Shown one piece after another: positions 1 through 10,492 of a stretch of DNA of 64,000 bases. Under the pieces are notes generated by a model. That model had not been told where the DNA came from, searched no databases, and saw only the letters and a program-made list of their open reading frames with translations. Position 1 is the stretch's first letter, and every line of letters starts with the position of its first letter. The position numbers and the translations under genes were made by a program. Source of the stretch: Septoria linicola (lineage: Eukaryota; Ascomycota; Dothideomycetes; Mycosphaerellales; Mycosphaerellaceae); contig CP099427.1 in assembly GCA_024114885.1 (NCBI GenBank), positions 930,001 to 994,000 of the forward strand. The letters run 5' to 3'.

Positions 1-3000
1 CGCCAGTAAGCGGCTCCCAAATTATGCCTTCTTTCAGCCACATCCATCGCAAACAAGCCCGCAATTCCTTGTCGCCAGGCAAGACCCGCTTCCACTCAGG
101 CTCAAAGTCATCACCTTTGGCATTTGCTCCCTGATAATCTGTTGCAACTCCACGCAGGACATCGCGACAGAAGATTCTCCAGCTGTCGTAAGCATATGCA
201 CCGCAGCCAGGAATGTGAGCAATCTCGAGCGCGCCTGCACAATCATCCGCATCCTCATCGACAATTGCATCTTTCTTGATCTCCTTTCCATCGCCCTTGC
301 TCGGGTAATGCAGCGTTCTATGCCGCTTACTCGCCTGGGGTGGATGGGCATGCCAGGCGGCAGCAAGACCTTTCAGCCGCTTGGTTCGTTGGTGTTGCAG
401 ACCTAAATGCTTGATCATTTCGAAGAGCTCGTCGTAATCCGCATCTGCGAGATCTGCCGGACTGGGCCAGCGCTTTCGTATCTTCCAGAATATAGGTGCG
501 GCTTGCCGGCCAGTCGTCTTGTTCAGGAACACAGTAGCTATGATGAGCCAGAAGGGCTCATGCCATGTGCGCTCTTGGATGATGCCAAAATCTGGCGTGT
601 CGATAGCTGGGAACGGATTTGCAGACTGTCCAGCAGGAACTTTTCGTCTCTTTCCGGCTGTAGTATTATACAGATCAACCCGGTCTTCGATAAAGTGTTC
701 ACTGATTGTGCCAGTCCTCTTGCTCGGCGAGCGCTTCTTTCGTGCAGCTGGATCACTCGGTGTCGGATGCTCCAAGTCCACACTGCTCTGTACATCGGCA
801 CGAGAAGAGTTGACCTCAATTGACGGTGTCACCACTGGCCCGTTCTGATCTTGGCTGCGGTCTTGCTCTTGTGGAAGCTGCTTCTTCGATGATCGCAACT
901 TACTTGGTGTGGCAAAATGTGTGCTTGTGTTTCCAGTCATTTTGCGTTTCTTCACCGACGATGTTTGTGGGGTACCTGTAGCAGTGGCTATGGCCGCTTG
1001 TACTTCTGGCGGCAGATTGTTGTATCTCTGATCTTCATTCCCGTTTGCGGAAGAAAAGGCGTCATGTAGCTTTTTCGAATCGGGTGTGACATTAGCACAA
1101 AATGGTTCTAATGCTGCCTGCTCCTCAACATTGGCCACGGCGCCAGTCGCTTCGGTCTCTTCCTCGCTGCTATCTGTATCTGTGTCCGAATCCGAGAGAT
1201 TCAACTCGGGAGGTGGCACTTGTTCTACATGATGGGGTGGCGCTGCCACGCTAACCTTATTTTGATCTCCAGCATCGGCAGAGGCCGCCCTCAATTCGAT
1301 CGAATCTTGTGAAATACTGTCGTTGTCTTTGATAAGCTCATGTTCAGAACCGGCTTGTGATGTAGAGACCGTGTCTGGATCCTCACCTTCTGGCAATGGC
1401 CGTGTGTCCGCAAAGACACTTTGAAGGATACCAGAAATTCCTGCTTTTTCTTCCAGATCCGAGGCCTCAATCACAGGAGTAGTCATAGCAAAGTCCTGGA
1501 AGGTTTTGCCTGCTGCAGCATCATCGCTGGCTTGGGGCTCATGAGAAAGGCCAGATGGCGCTCCACCACGACTTTCTTGACTTGATGATGTTATCTTAAG
1601 GCTGACATTAGCTGGAGACGACGGGTTGGGAGTCGCGCTTCCTATACCTGCGGCGTGCTTTTGCGAGAATATGGTCCACGGATCAAAAGCGTGTTCCCTA
1701 GCATGTGTAGTGGTCCTTGCTCGGTCCTCTTCTTCGGCTAATTCTGAAGACTCTGCATCATCGGTGGACTCCAACTGTTCGTCGTGCGCTCTGCTTGGTG
1801 AAGCGACAGAGTGGTTCTCCGCATCCGAAATCTCTTCTTCAAGTTCTGCAGAAGCATCTTGTTCCAAATCACCAGCGCCATGCATGTCTTCGTCCAGATC
1901 GACCGCTTCTTGCCCAGCTATTGAGTCTGCGGTCTTCGCATCAATGCCGTCCCGCGCTGAAGGCTCGATGGTGGCAGTCCTACTGCCCATGACTAGCTCG
2001 CCATCATTATTAAGCACGATATCCTGCTCTGCGTCGTCATGCACAGAGCCACTGCCGCTGATATCAGACTCCTGATCCTGACGCCCTTGTTCATTCTGCT
2101 CAAGTTGTTCCGGACTTGCAGGGGGAACTACTTCTTCCGAATTCGGAGATCCCGAGACACGTCCTGAGATCTTGTTTGGCGATGAATCTTCATCTTCTGA
2201 GCTGTCAGTCCCAGATGTCTCGGTACTGTCCCCTTCAGCATTGTCGTGCCTTGCCGCGGCTGGGGTGATCAGTGGCTCATCCCCGGACTCAGCCGAGCTG
2301 TCGTGCTCATCCAATGGCATCAATTCGACCATAAGCTCCTGCTCCCCAATGGATCTATGACTCGGGAAGCTGGCATGCATGCCAGGTCGGGAGGGAGAAG
2401 CTCGAGGATCCGCGTCACGCTCCTCGGCACCAGACTCTAACTCAACGATAGATTGCTTTGTCTCAGTATCATCAAGTGCCAATTTGGAGCCGGGACTAGC
2501 AGCATCATCACCTGGTGTCGTGGCCCTGTCAACAGATACTTCCTGCTCGTCCTCATCGTCTTCAGCCTCATCAACGGCATCGCTTAGATTCGAGCCATTC
2601 AGCACAGCCTGGTCATTGGCATCCGATCTGTGCGAGACCTCCGAATCTGTGCCCGCAACATCTAGGCTCGTTGTCTTCATCTGTTCTGCAAAAGTTTCGG
2701 AGACCGAGCCCCTCACCGCCGGCTTGCTCGCAGCGACATCGTCCTCCGACTGACCCTCGCTGCTACTCCCAGTGTCGCTGTCATCGCTACTGCCACCCCC
2801 ACGTCGTTCATTCAAAGCTTGGCTCAGACGTTGAAATTTGGCTCTTGTGTCTGCCAGGGTGGCTCCAGTACCAAGTCTCGTCGGCACAGCAGAAAGTCTC
2901 CGATCACCGAGTGGCTTGAATGGACTATTTTGACCTATTCGAGGAGCGAAGGTCCTGTGAGCCTGAGATACTGGTATCACTGATCGTGGTGGCGATGCGA

Positions 3001-4003
3001 TCTGAGCCGGATGATGTGTTGTGGCAATTGTCGACGACTTCTCTGTCGTTGGCGGCCGCGCATTGTTTTCGAGAGACTCGGATTCCACGCTGCTCGAAGA
3101 ATCGCTGGACCCACTGTCGCCGTGAGTAGCACCCTCATCGTGTTTTGGGCTGTTGTCACCGCTCTGCATCGTATTGATGGCCGTATGACGCCCAATGTAA
3201 TGCTCAACAAGTTTGCTGCGTTGATCTGCTGTTAGCCTAGACCATGCAACGTCATCGACCGCAGCCTTCTCAGCTGCTTTGAGCTCTATTACATCCCAGT
3301 CGATTTCAAACGGCTTCAGCATCTGGCCAGGATGAGTCTCAAGTTCGCGAACGTCGTCGTTCTCGACATCCATTTCTTCATCCGCAATAGCGATTGAAGC
3401 CTCGTGAGCGATCGTACTCGATGGCTTTTGCTTGATCTTAGTCGGCATTGGGTCATGGCCAATGTGACTCTTGGCCAGTTTTGCTGTTTTAGGGTCGCTC
3501 CCACCAAGTGCAGCTGCTTCACGGGCTTGGCGAGCTTTTCTGGCCTTTTCAGCTTTCTTTAGAGCTTTCTTGGTCTGCGTGTCCGTCGCTTTACCAGCGT
3601 TATGTTGGTTGGATCCGGACGTCTCCGCTTTAGTCTTGCTGGGCTTGTGATTTATAGACGATGTCTTCTGACTAGCGAGAGCTTTCTCTTTCACAGGCTT
3701 GTCCCGATCCTGGGTGAACGACAGCTGCGGTTCCTCTAGACTGCGCTGATCCGTGCCTCCTGAGGTCGCTGGAGTAGTGGAGAGTACATGCGCGTTACCG
3801 TCTTGCAGCTTTCCCTTCTCCCGCCTGCGCTTGCGTTTTGACGATTTCGCGGCGGGCTCTGCGGTGAGGGAGATCTCGATTTGGTCACTTGGCTTTTTGG
3901 ACTGCTTCTTCTTCTTATTTTTCACAGCAACCGCAGTGTCGTCAGTGGCAGTTGCTGATGCACTGGCACTGAAAGAGCGCTTCAGGGATTTGCTGGGCTC
4001 CAT
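1..4003 (-). CDS. MBD4-like HhH-GPD DNA glycosylase with long disordered N-terminus (3' end outside window)
   Basis: One frame is open from the ATG at 4003-4001 to the left edge (1,334 codons, no stop seen), so the C-terminus is cut by the window. Residues 1 to about 1140 are low-complexity: basic nuclear-localisation-like runs near residues 28-37 (KNKKKKQSKK) and 54-64 (KRKRRREK), then long Ser/Asp/Glu-rich stretches. From about residue 1145 the frame resembles the glycosylase domain of MBD4: PFWLIIATVFLNKTTGR near 1150, a helix-hairpin-helix IPGCGAYAYDS near 1258-1268, and VLPGDKELRACLRWMW, whose Asp1311 matches the catalytic Asp of MBD4. Family members excise T or U from G:T and G:U mismatches, including those from 5-methylcytosine deamination. 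No methyl-CpG-binding domain is visible. The stop is probably only a few codons beyond the edge. Domain call is confident; function in this organism is inferred. Confidence 0.85.
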   Translation of the reverse strand, partial: MEPSKSLKRSFSASASATATDDTAVAVKNKKKKQSKKPSDQIEISLTAEPAAKSSKRKRRREKGKLQDGNAHVLSTTPATSGGTDQRSLEEPQLSFTQDRDKPVKEKALASQKTSSINHKPSKTKAETSGSNQHNAGKATDTQTKKALKKAEKARKARQAREAAALGGSDPKTAKLAKSHIGHDPMPTKIKQKPSSTIAHEASIAIADEEMDVENDDVRELETHPGQMLKPFEIDWDVIELKAAEKAAVDDVAWSRLTADQRSKLVEHYIGRHTAINTMQSGDNSPKHDEGATHGDSGSSDSSSSVESESLENNARPPTTEKSSTIATTHHPAQIASPPRSVIPVSQAHRTFAPRIGQNSPFKPLGDRRLSAVPTRLGTGATLADTRAKFQRLSQALNERRGGGSSDDSDTGSSSEGQSEDDVAASKPAVRGSVSETFAEQMKTTSLDVAGTDSEVSHRSDANDQAVLNGSNLSDAVDEAEDDEDEQEVSVDRATTPGDDAASPGSKLALDDTETKQSIVELESGAEERDADPRASPSRPGMHASFPSHRSIGEQELMVELMPLDEHDSSAESGDEPLITPAAARHDNAEGDSTETSGTDSSEDEDSSPNKISGRVSGSPNSEEVVPPASPEQLEQNEQGRQDQESDISGSGSVHDDAEQDIVLNNDGELVMGSRTATIEPSARDGIDAKTADSIAGQEAVDLDEDMHGAGDLEQDASAELEEEISDAENHSVASPSRAHDEQLESTDDAESSELAEEEDRARTTTHAREHAFDPWTIFSQKHAAGIGSATPNPSSPANVSLKITSSSQESRGGAPSGLSHEPQASDDAAAGKTFQDFAMTTPVIEASDLEEKAGISGILQSVFADTRPLPEGEDPDTVSTSQAGSEHELIKDNDSISQDSIELRAASADAGDQNKVSVAAPPHHVEQVPPPELNLSDSDTDTDSSEEETEATGAVANVEEQAALEPFCANVTPDSKKLHDAFSSANGNEDQRYNNLPPEVQAAIATATGTPQTSSVKKRKMTGNTSTHFATPSKLRSSKKQLPQEQDRSQDQNGPVVTPSIEVNSSRADVQSSVDLEHPTPSDPAARKKRSPSKRTGTISEHFIEDRVDLYNTTAGKRRKVPAGQSANPFPAIDTPDFGIIQERTWHEPFWLIIATVFLNKTTGRQAAPIFWKIRKRWPSPADLADADYDELFEMIKHLGLQHQRTKRLKGLAAAWHAHPPQASKRHRTLHYPSKGDGKEIKKDAIVDEDADDCAGALEIAHIPGCGAYAYDSWRIFCRDVLRGVATDYQGANAKGDDFEPEWKRVLPGDKELRACLRWMWLKEGIIWEPLTG

Positions 4004-4822
4004 GTTCGCAGCTCGGTTCTTTCATGTCAGTAATACAATGAAGTCGCAGGCTGATACTTCAACACTGTTCCATCGATGGTGTTGACCACATGACACTAGA
4101 AGATGTCACGAGTGGCAGACAGAGCCTCGTCTGCAGCCAAGAAAGCAGATGCATTGTTGATGTGAAGTGCTTACGAGCAGGTGAAAGTTGGAGAAGCTAC
4201 TGAAGATCTGCCGGGCCGAGTCCCGCCACAAGCGCCACAAAAACATGCCTCCGTGACGACCAGGCTATGCTGGTGAGATGCTGGAGCTATGGGCATCACC
4301 AACATCTGTTAAACGCTATGGAATCGGAGATGCGAGCTTGGCCAGGCCATATGATGTGTCAAGAGCCGTCTTGTTCTTCATCACTACTATACATTTGCAC
4401 CGAGGATCTCATCACTCAGGTGCTCTTTGCTTCCACACGAGTCCGCCTCAAATGCCTAAAGACTATCTATCCTCCAGGTCATGTGGACTCGTTGTCCTTC
4501 GTGGCTCCACCCATATGGTACACCGGCGCCACAAAATATAGATCGTTTTTAAAGCAAAGTTGTCCTGCATCACAAGGAACTCCTCGCTGGTAGGCTCAGC
4601 GTATCGAAGCTGCCAGTAATGGATACCACCAACACCGCCGCTTGCTTGTACATCGTAGTGTGATCAAAACGCAATAAAACATGTTGCGTCTAACAGCAAA
4701 AGTGACGTGCATCATCTCCGACCACCTGCTTATTCATGCGCACGTCTTCTCTGTGTGCTCTTTCTGCGCACATAGTTCTGTCTGGTAAGTGTGGCGAGTG
4801 CATCATGGTTGCGAAAAAGCGC
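4004..4822. other. Intergenic region between the glycosylase and RhoGEF genes
   Basis: About 820 bp between the start of the glycosylase gene and the stop of the upstream RhoGEF gene, both on the minus strand. It should hold the RhoGEF 3' UTR and the glycosylase promoter. The short open frames at 4267-4593 have no recognisable similarity, look like chance frames, and I see no RNA gene. Confidence 0.6.
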
Positions 4823-7800
4823 CTAGTTTTCCGAAGACAGGATGATGAAGTGTTGCTCCCAGATCCAACCTAGCTCGTTGTTGGAATCATCTTGGTTCTT
4901 CGCTAGCCACAGCTCGCCTTTCTGCGCCACGACGTCAAAGACCTCGCCCTGCACATATTGGAGATACGGGTAGCCGCCTTCCTTGCGCGTCCTGTCAATG
5001 CTGAACTCGAACAAGCTTGCGCATACGAACAGTATCGGCTGATCATCGGGTGCTGTCCGTGATGGGAGGGGCTCTTGCGCAGGACTAGAATCGTCAGGAG
5101 GAAGAGCTGAGTTGAACAGACCAGAGAATCTATGCTGCTCAACGTCCGCTGGAGTAGGCCGAGCTGTGTAGTATGTAGCATCTGATGCCGGTCTATGAAC
5201 CCGCTGCACCTCATTACTCTGGCGAGGGAAGTAGCTTGACATTGGAAACAATGGACTGTCAGCTGTTGCCGGTCGGGTGGCAGAGAACGAAGAGCTTGGT
5301 GTGTGGGTATTTGAATTTGACCAAGGCCTGCTGGCAGAGGATGACGATGCTGGCGTTTGTGAAGGGCGCTGCCTCGCTGCCATGGCCGAATTAGAGCGCA
5401 TGCGTGCATCTGGCTGGCTTTGCGAGTCCGGCACGAGAGTATCGATCCCGCTGTGACGCCTGTTGTTAGGATCTGCAGACTCGCTCCCAACGGACATGGT
5501 GCGCTTCGAGCTATCCAGTGTGGAGGGTCGACGACGACGGGTTGAAGTCTCGGAAGGATCCACAAGTGTAGTTTGCGGCGACAGAAAGCTCGCAGCTTCA
5601 ACCTTCAGCGTACCATTGCAGATGGACAACACGTTGCATCTCTTCTCGATCTCGACAAAGTCCGGCCGGAACGCAGGCTCGATTTGTTGAATGCTCTGAG
5701 GGATGTCGGCGGCTTCCAGTAACGGTTTGAGCTTTCTCTCCCAAGTACTCTGCCACATCAGCTGAATGTCGATGAAGCAATGCAGACAGTTCTGCACCAG
5801 CTGAGCAGTCAAGGTGTAAAGCTTAGGAAGATCGATCTTGAGCTGCTCGTTCAGGGCGACGTATATGTCTGACGCCTCCTGGGTCTTCTTATCTGGCTTC
5901 TGACCACGTCGCTCATCCGATTTGCATTTGGCATAATCAACAATTCTCTTTTTGCGTTTGTTGATCGCATTCTGCGGACCTTCATGCAGCTTGATGCATT
6001 GAATCATTGGCGCGAGCACTCGCTTCTGCACATCCGCTTTATGCTCGCCAAACGCGATCAGCGTCAGATCCCGAATGACCTGGCCATACTTGCGGAACTT
6101 GCTTTCAATCTCGGGTAGCGTGCTTGGCGATACATCGGTGAATAATTCGAGCGCGTTCGCGTAGTTGTTGATCAACTCGATTGCTTTGTCTGTCCGATGC
6201 ATATAGTCTTGCACATCTCTCATACATATCTGTAGTCGTATGAAGTGACCACCGAACTTGTGTGCGAGATCATCGAAAGCCGGATCTTGGAAAGCCTCGG
6301 CAATGCCAACGCGTTCCTTGAGCTTCTCAGTGCGACGCCCGAACGCCTTGGCAAGACCGCTGCGGATGTCAGTGTCTTTCCGTCTGCCAGGATTGATGAT
6401 CTGATCGACCAAATCAGCTCGCTTCTTAGCATCGTTGATTCGTGTCAGCATGGCGATGGAATCCTTGGCCGCGCTCTTCAGGTCCGCATGATCGGGATGC
6501 TCAGCCGGAGTCACCTCCAAAAGTTGTTGCAGTAACATCGGATACTTTGCTACACGTTGTGTAGGCTTGACAAGTAGCGAGTCCAGATCCCAGGCAGATG
6601 TTATGTCGCTAGCGTTGGCGTGGCACTCGTCTAGCCAGCACTTGACTGTCGTCGTGCCTTGAATTGCGGACAGCCTCTGATTCGCGGCGTCGTGGTTCTT
6701 AAGATAGGATCCATAGACATTTTCCATCTGCGTGATGTTCATAAGGAACGCACGTCCGATTGTCGTCGTCTGGTCCTTTTCATCGTCCACGGCCTCCGTG
6801 AACGCGCCTGTTGCGCTGTCGCTCTGCGTGGTCGAAAAGCTGCCCCTCTTATTCATCCATCGATGATGCTTCGGAGGCGTGTATACTTGTGATACAGCCT
6901 TTCGCATCTCATCGTAGAAGTGCAAAGCGAATTTCTCAACATCATCACAGTTGCCAAAGAGAACTTTCTTGTCTTCGGGTTGGACAAGCTCAGGCGTGCA
7001 AGTGGCTTTGTAGATGTCCTCGATGATCTTGAGATCCTGGTGGTAGGAGTTCTCGGTATCTAGCAATTCCTTGATGATATGTCGCCTTCGCAGCAGACGT
7101 TTCTGTTCTGGGCCAGGCGAAGTCGCGTTCTGCTGTCTAGCAGAGCCATCGACTCCAGTATCGACTGATGTGACCCTAGTGGTCTCTGAAACGGATGTCA
7201 TAGACTGTGATCCTGGAAGGCTGGGAGGTATACGCTGGCTGTCCATGGAGGGTCTAGACGAAGGAGGTCTCGATGAGCTGGACTGTCCCCAGGCGGATTT
7301 GCGCAGCCTTGGAGACAGCTCACTGGAGGCTCTTTCCGAGAACGCTTTTGCCGAACTCAAGTCTGGTAGGGCAGATGGCTTGAGCGCCGTGCCTGGAGGT
7401 ACTGGTGGAGGCGAATGTGAGGGCAGAGGCGGCGCAGACGATGCTTCTGGCAAGATCGTCTGGGGACCTAGCGATGACAGGCTGGCACGATCAGCGGCGG
7501 CATGAATGTCGTGCAGATCTAAACCTCCAGTCGTGGAGATTGTCGATAATCGCAGGCCTCCTTCAGTGGCACTTGGCGTGTATGTTCCACTGCTCGGGCC
7601 TACACTCGATCGTGGTGTGTAGCCTATGTCCTTTGGCGGAGGTGTCGGTCTGCTCTCGTCATCATCCGGCGCGAATGGGTCCTCGCCGCGCTGTTGTCTC
7701 TCCCAGGCCTCATCTGCCTTGCGGATCTTGGCTTCGAAATCTTCCTCCTGTTCGTGCTGTTCGTGCTGCGAGTCGTTGCCATAGACAATCACGGTACCTG

Positions 7801-10492
7801 GCACGAATCCAGCACCCATGGGTGGGGTATCGGGCGTGATGAGTGGCATCTCGTACGCTTCCGGCTGCAACCTTTGCTTCTCAGGAGTACGATGCTCTTG
7901 CACCTGGCTGTCCATGATACTATCCAGCAAGCTCTGAATCATGATGCCATTCGACCCGCCATTGGCCGATATCCGGTGCAAGTCTACCATGCGATGCTGC
8001 ATCTCTTCAAGCATGCCTGCTGTGAGGGATCCCGTGGACTGATAGTACTCGAGCACACGCGCAATCGTACCGTCGTCGCCAACAGTTCTGTGCTCATCCG
8101 AGTGCGCCAAAGGATCTGAGCTGTACACAGTCGGCCGGAGGGTGTCGTCTCGTGCTAGGCGGTTGCGCCGTGGTGTTGTTACCTGCTCCTCTGGCGTATG
8201 TGCGCCATTCGTCTCGATTGGTGATTCCACAAAGCCATTCGCAGCAAATACATGTTCGTTGTAAGCATGAGCATGCAGCACCTCATCATCCGTGTGAGCG
8301 TGGGTCTCGTCAAAGCTGTTTTCCAGGTCTTTCGGCCAGGGACCCGAGTGGTCCCTGGTGTTTGGTTCTTCATCGAGCATAATCCGTATCGAACCTTGAT
8401 CAGCGCCCAAACCGTTGCCAAGTCCCCACTTATCACCAACATCACTGGCGCTGTCTCCGATGGACGGACTGTCATCCGCAAACTCAGTGCCTGTGTTACT
8501 AGCATCAGATGCACTGCGCGCACGCATTCGCATGACATTGTCGAGCACGCTTGGACTCTGGACCTCCTCTGCAGGCGCGTCGCGATCAACCTCGATGCTA
8601 TGTGGCGCTCCCGCCGTTTCGCTGAGCGGTTGGTAGGTTGCGGGTGCGAGCAAAATCGGAGGACCCTCTGCCATCGATTGTGGTTCAACTGAATCTGTGT
8701 CGGCTGCGGGCCGTCCAAGCACCGGACTTTCATCCTCAAACATAGTCTTTTCCGTCTGGGCCGTGAGCAGCTCGGTGTTGGATGGCATTTGCAATCCTGA
8801 GGTTTCGACGATTAGTGCAGGTATTTGTCCAGACATTGCATCTTGCGTTCCGATGGACTCCTGCTGTAGACGTCGTTCCGCACCGGACGCAACCTGAGAG
8901 CTGTGCTCGCGCGAAGTTATTCTCGTTGGTTCCCTCGAGGCACCACGTGTCTGGCTCCTAGATTGACTGCGAGATGCGCTTCGCAAACCCTCGTACGAAT
9001 CGTTGGATTTCAGACTTGCTGTGATGGCCTTTTGTATCCGCGCTCTCCGTGATGCAAAATCCACCTTGTCAAGTTCTGGTATCTTTCTTCGTGATCGCTC
9101 TTTCTGAGGATCGTATGGTTTTCCAAGCCACTGCTCGCTGGGCCGCCGTGCATCTCTACTATTCGCATTGGGATTCACGAACCGCTCGGCGGCTCGAGCG
9201 CGACTAGCAGAAGTTGTTGCTGCGCTCACTGGCTGTCTAGGCCGTGACGAGCGGAGCGAGGGCGACGTCTTCGGGAGAGGTGCAACGATCTTTGCGGATA
9301 GCAACTGATTCGCGGAGGCCGTAGGTAAAGGCGGCGGCACGTAACGATTTCGAGAGAATGATGTGCTGTTTTCTTTCCCTCTTGCCGTGCTCGGTCGTGT
9401 CGGCGATTTCGAAAGTTTCCGCCTGTGATTCGACATTGAAGACGCTGATCGCGAGTATGGGGGGTTGCTGAAGGAAGAAGCCGAATCGGTCGACTGGCGA
9501 CTGCTGACGGGTATTCGCGACGTGGTTGGCGGAGGTCTGGAGCGTGAGGTTCTCGTGCCGGAATCAGGTGGTGTAGGCGGAATATATAATGTAGGGATGG
9601 CGTGAGCTCCGAGGTCTGGCATGCTGGGAACAGCTTGCGGCCTCAAAGTATCCATATCGCTTCGACTGCGCTTATGACTGAGCCTGTACTGCGATGGTGG
9701 AGCTAGCGATGGCATAGAAATGTCTGCGTGTGAGTGAGAGCGACCATGTCCCAGCGCCAGACTGCCTTCGCTTCCTCGCCGTGGTGCTTTTTCGAACGTA
9801 GGCAGCGGTCCGTAGTTTCCAAGCTCAAAATTACCATTCCACCTGCCATCTGCTGTGATTTCGCCAAAGAGAGGGCGTGTCTGCTTTGCTGGGGACTGCG
9901 GGCGATTCTTCGGACTGAATGCAGAGTGTGGCTGACTACGTGTGGTCCGCGTGGTGCTGACTGAGGAGAAAGAGCTGTTTGCTTCAAACGAGGTCGCTGG
10001 TGATTTGCCCGGTGACCTGTGGACATGCCCAGGACGCTTCTTCTGCAGCCTCATGCGGTCCTTGCCTTCTCCACTCGACGCACTGACTGGAGATCTGGGC
10101 GCTGTCGTCTTTCCCGGGGCGGAGGGTCGTCGAAATTGGTCGCGGTCGGCGGTATTGAGAGTCAACGCAGGATGGTCGCTGCTCGGTGCAGCACTGCGAT
10201 CGAACCTGCTCGCCATGTCTCTGACGGTGCCAGGACGCGAGGGCAGCAGCACCGGCTGGGAGCGAACGCTGGTCAGCGTATGTGAGCTGGCTGGGCCTGA
10301 GGCAGACCGAAAGGACCGTGATGATGCGTTGGCATTGGGAGTCAAAGCAGATGATGGCGCAGGCGTAGTAATTGGATTCATCTGCGGTGACGGATCCGCC
10401 TCTGCCGTAGAACCCTCGTCGAGCGATCCATCGTGAAGTACCGGGGTCTCGCGTTCGTGGTGATGATGGTGATACAGGTCGCTGGCTTCCAT
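4823..10492 (-). CDS. DH-BAR-SH3 Rho guanine-nucleotide exchange factor (Tuba/Gef1-like)
   Basis: A single intron-free frame of 1,889 residues. Residues 1 to about 1120 are Ser/Pro/Arg-rich and predicted disordered, with a short His run at 8-12. A DH (RhoGEF) domain follows at about 1130-1350: RRRHIIKELLDTENSYHQDL at its start and KPTQRVAKYPMLLQQLLE in the conserved third region. A BAR domain lies at about 1380-1620 (starting near GRRTEKLKERVGIAEAF), in the place where most RhoGEFs have a PH domain. An SH3 domain closes the protein at about 1818-1885 (ILFVCASLFEF ... YVQGEVFDVVAQKGELWLAKN ... GWIW). DH domains load GTP on Rho-family GTPases, and the BAR domain binds curved membrane. The layout matches animal Tuba (DNMBP) and fission yeast Gef1, both Cdc42 activators, so a role in polarity or septation at the plasma membrane is likely. 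GTPase specificity cannot be read from the sequence. Confidence 0.93.
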   Translation of the reverse strand: MEASDLYHHHHHERETPVLHDGSLDEGSTAEADPSPQMNPITTPAPSSALTPNANASSRSFRSASGPASSHTLTSVRSQPVLLPSRPGTVRDMASRFDRSAAPSSDHPALTLNTADRDQFRRPSAPGKTTAPRSPVSASSGEGKDRMRLQKKRPGHVHRSPGKSPATSFEANSSFSSVSTTRTTRSQPHSAFSPKNRPQSPAKQTRPLFGEITADGRWNGNFELGNYGPLPTFEKAPRRGSEGSLALGHGRSHSHADISMPSLAPPSQYRLSHKRSRSDMDTLRPQAVPSMPDLGAHAIPTLYIPPTPPDSGTRTSRSRPPPTTSRIPVSSRQSTDSASSFSNPPYSRSASSMSNHRRKLSKSPTRPSTARGKENSTSFSRNRYVPPPLPTASANQLLSAKIVAPLPKTSPSLRSSRPRQPVSAATTSASRARAAERFVNPNANSRDARRPSEQWLGKPYDPQKERSRRKIPELDKVDFASRRARIQKAITASLKSNDSYEGLRSASRSQSRSQTRGASREPTRITSREHSSQVASGAERRLQQESIGTQDAMSGQIPALIVETSGLQMPSNTELLTAQTEKTMFEDESPVLGRPAADTDSVEPQSMAEGPPILLAPATYQPLSETAGAPHSIEVDRDAPAEEVQSPSVLDNVMRMRARSASDASNTGTEFADDSPSIGDSASDVGDKWGLGNGLGADQGSIRIMLDEEPNTRDHSGPWPKDLENSFDETHAHTDDEVLHAHAYNEHVFAANGFVESPIETNGAHTPEEQVTTPRRNRLARDDTLRPTVYSSDPLAHSDEHRTVGDDGTIARVLEYYQSTGSLTAGMLEEMQHRMVDLHRISANGGSNGIMIQSLLDSIMDSQVQEHRTPEKQRLQPEAYEMPLITPDTPPMGAGFVPGTVIVYGNDSQHEQHEQEEDFEAKIRKADEAWERQQRGEDPFAPDDDESRPTPPPKDIGYTPRSSVGPSSGTYTPSATEGGLRLSTISTTGGLDLHDIHAAADRASLSSLGPQTILPEASSAPPLPSHSPPPVPPGTALKPSALPDLSSAKAFSERASSELSPRLRKSAWGQSSSSRPPSSRPSMDSQRIPPSLPGSQSMTSVSETTRVTSVDTGVDGSARQQNATSPGPEQKRLLRRRHIIKELLDTENSYHQDLKIIEDIYKATCTPELVQPEDKKVLFGNCDDVEKFALHFYDEMRKAVSQVYTPPKHHRWMNKRGSFSTTQSDSATGAFTEAVDDEKDQTTTIGRAFLMNITQMENVYGSYLKNHDAANQRLSAIQGTTTVKCWLDECHANASDITSAWDLDSLLVKPTQRVAKYPMLLQQLLEVTPAEHPDHADLKSAAKDSIAMLTRINDAKKRADLVDQIINPGRRKDTDIRSGLAKAFGRRTEKLKERVGIAEAFQDPAFDDLAHKFGGHFIRLQICMRDVQDYMHRTDKAIELINNYANALELFTDVSPSTLPEIESKFRKYGQVIRDLTLIAFGEHKADVQKRVLAPMIQCIKLHEGPQNAINKRKKRIVDYAKCKSDERRGQKPDKKTQEASDIYVALNEQLKIDLPKLYTLTAQLVQNCLHCFIDIQLMWQSTWERKLKPLLEAADIPQSIQQIEPAFRPDFVEIEKRCNVLSICNGTLKVEAASFLSPQTTLVDPSETSTRRRRPSTLDSSKRTMSVGSESADPNNRRHSGIDTLVPDSQSQPDARMRSNSAMAARQRPSQTPASSSSASRPWSNSNTHTPSSSFSATRPATADSPLFPMSSYFPRQSNEVQRVHRPASDATYYTARPTPADVEQHRFSGLFNSALPPDDSSPAQEPLPSRTAPDDQPILFVCASLFEFSIDRTRKEGGYPYLQYVQGEVFDVVAQKGELWLAKNQDDSNNELGWIWEQHFIILSSEN

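Noticed and set aside
7071..10436. Several open frames of 100-180 codons antisense to the RhoGEF
   Set aside because: They are shadows of a GC-rich, Ser/Pro/Arg-rich coding strand and show no domain.
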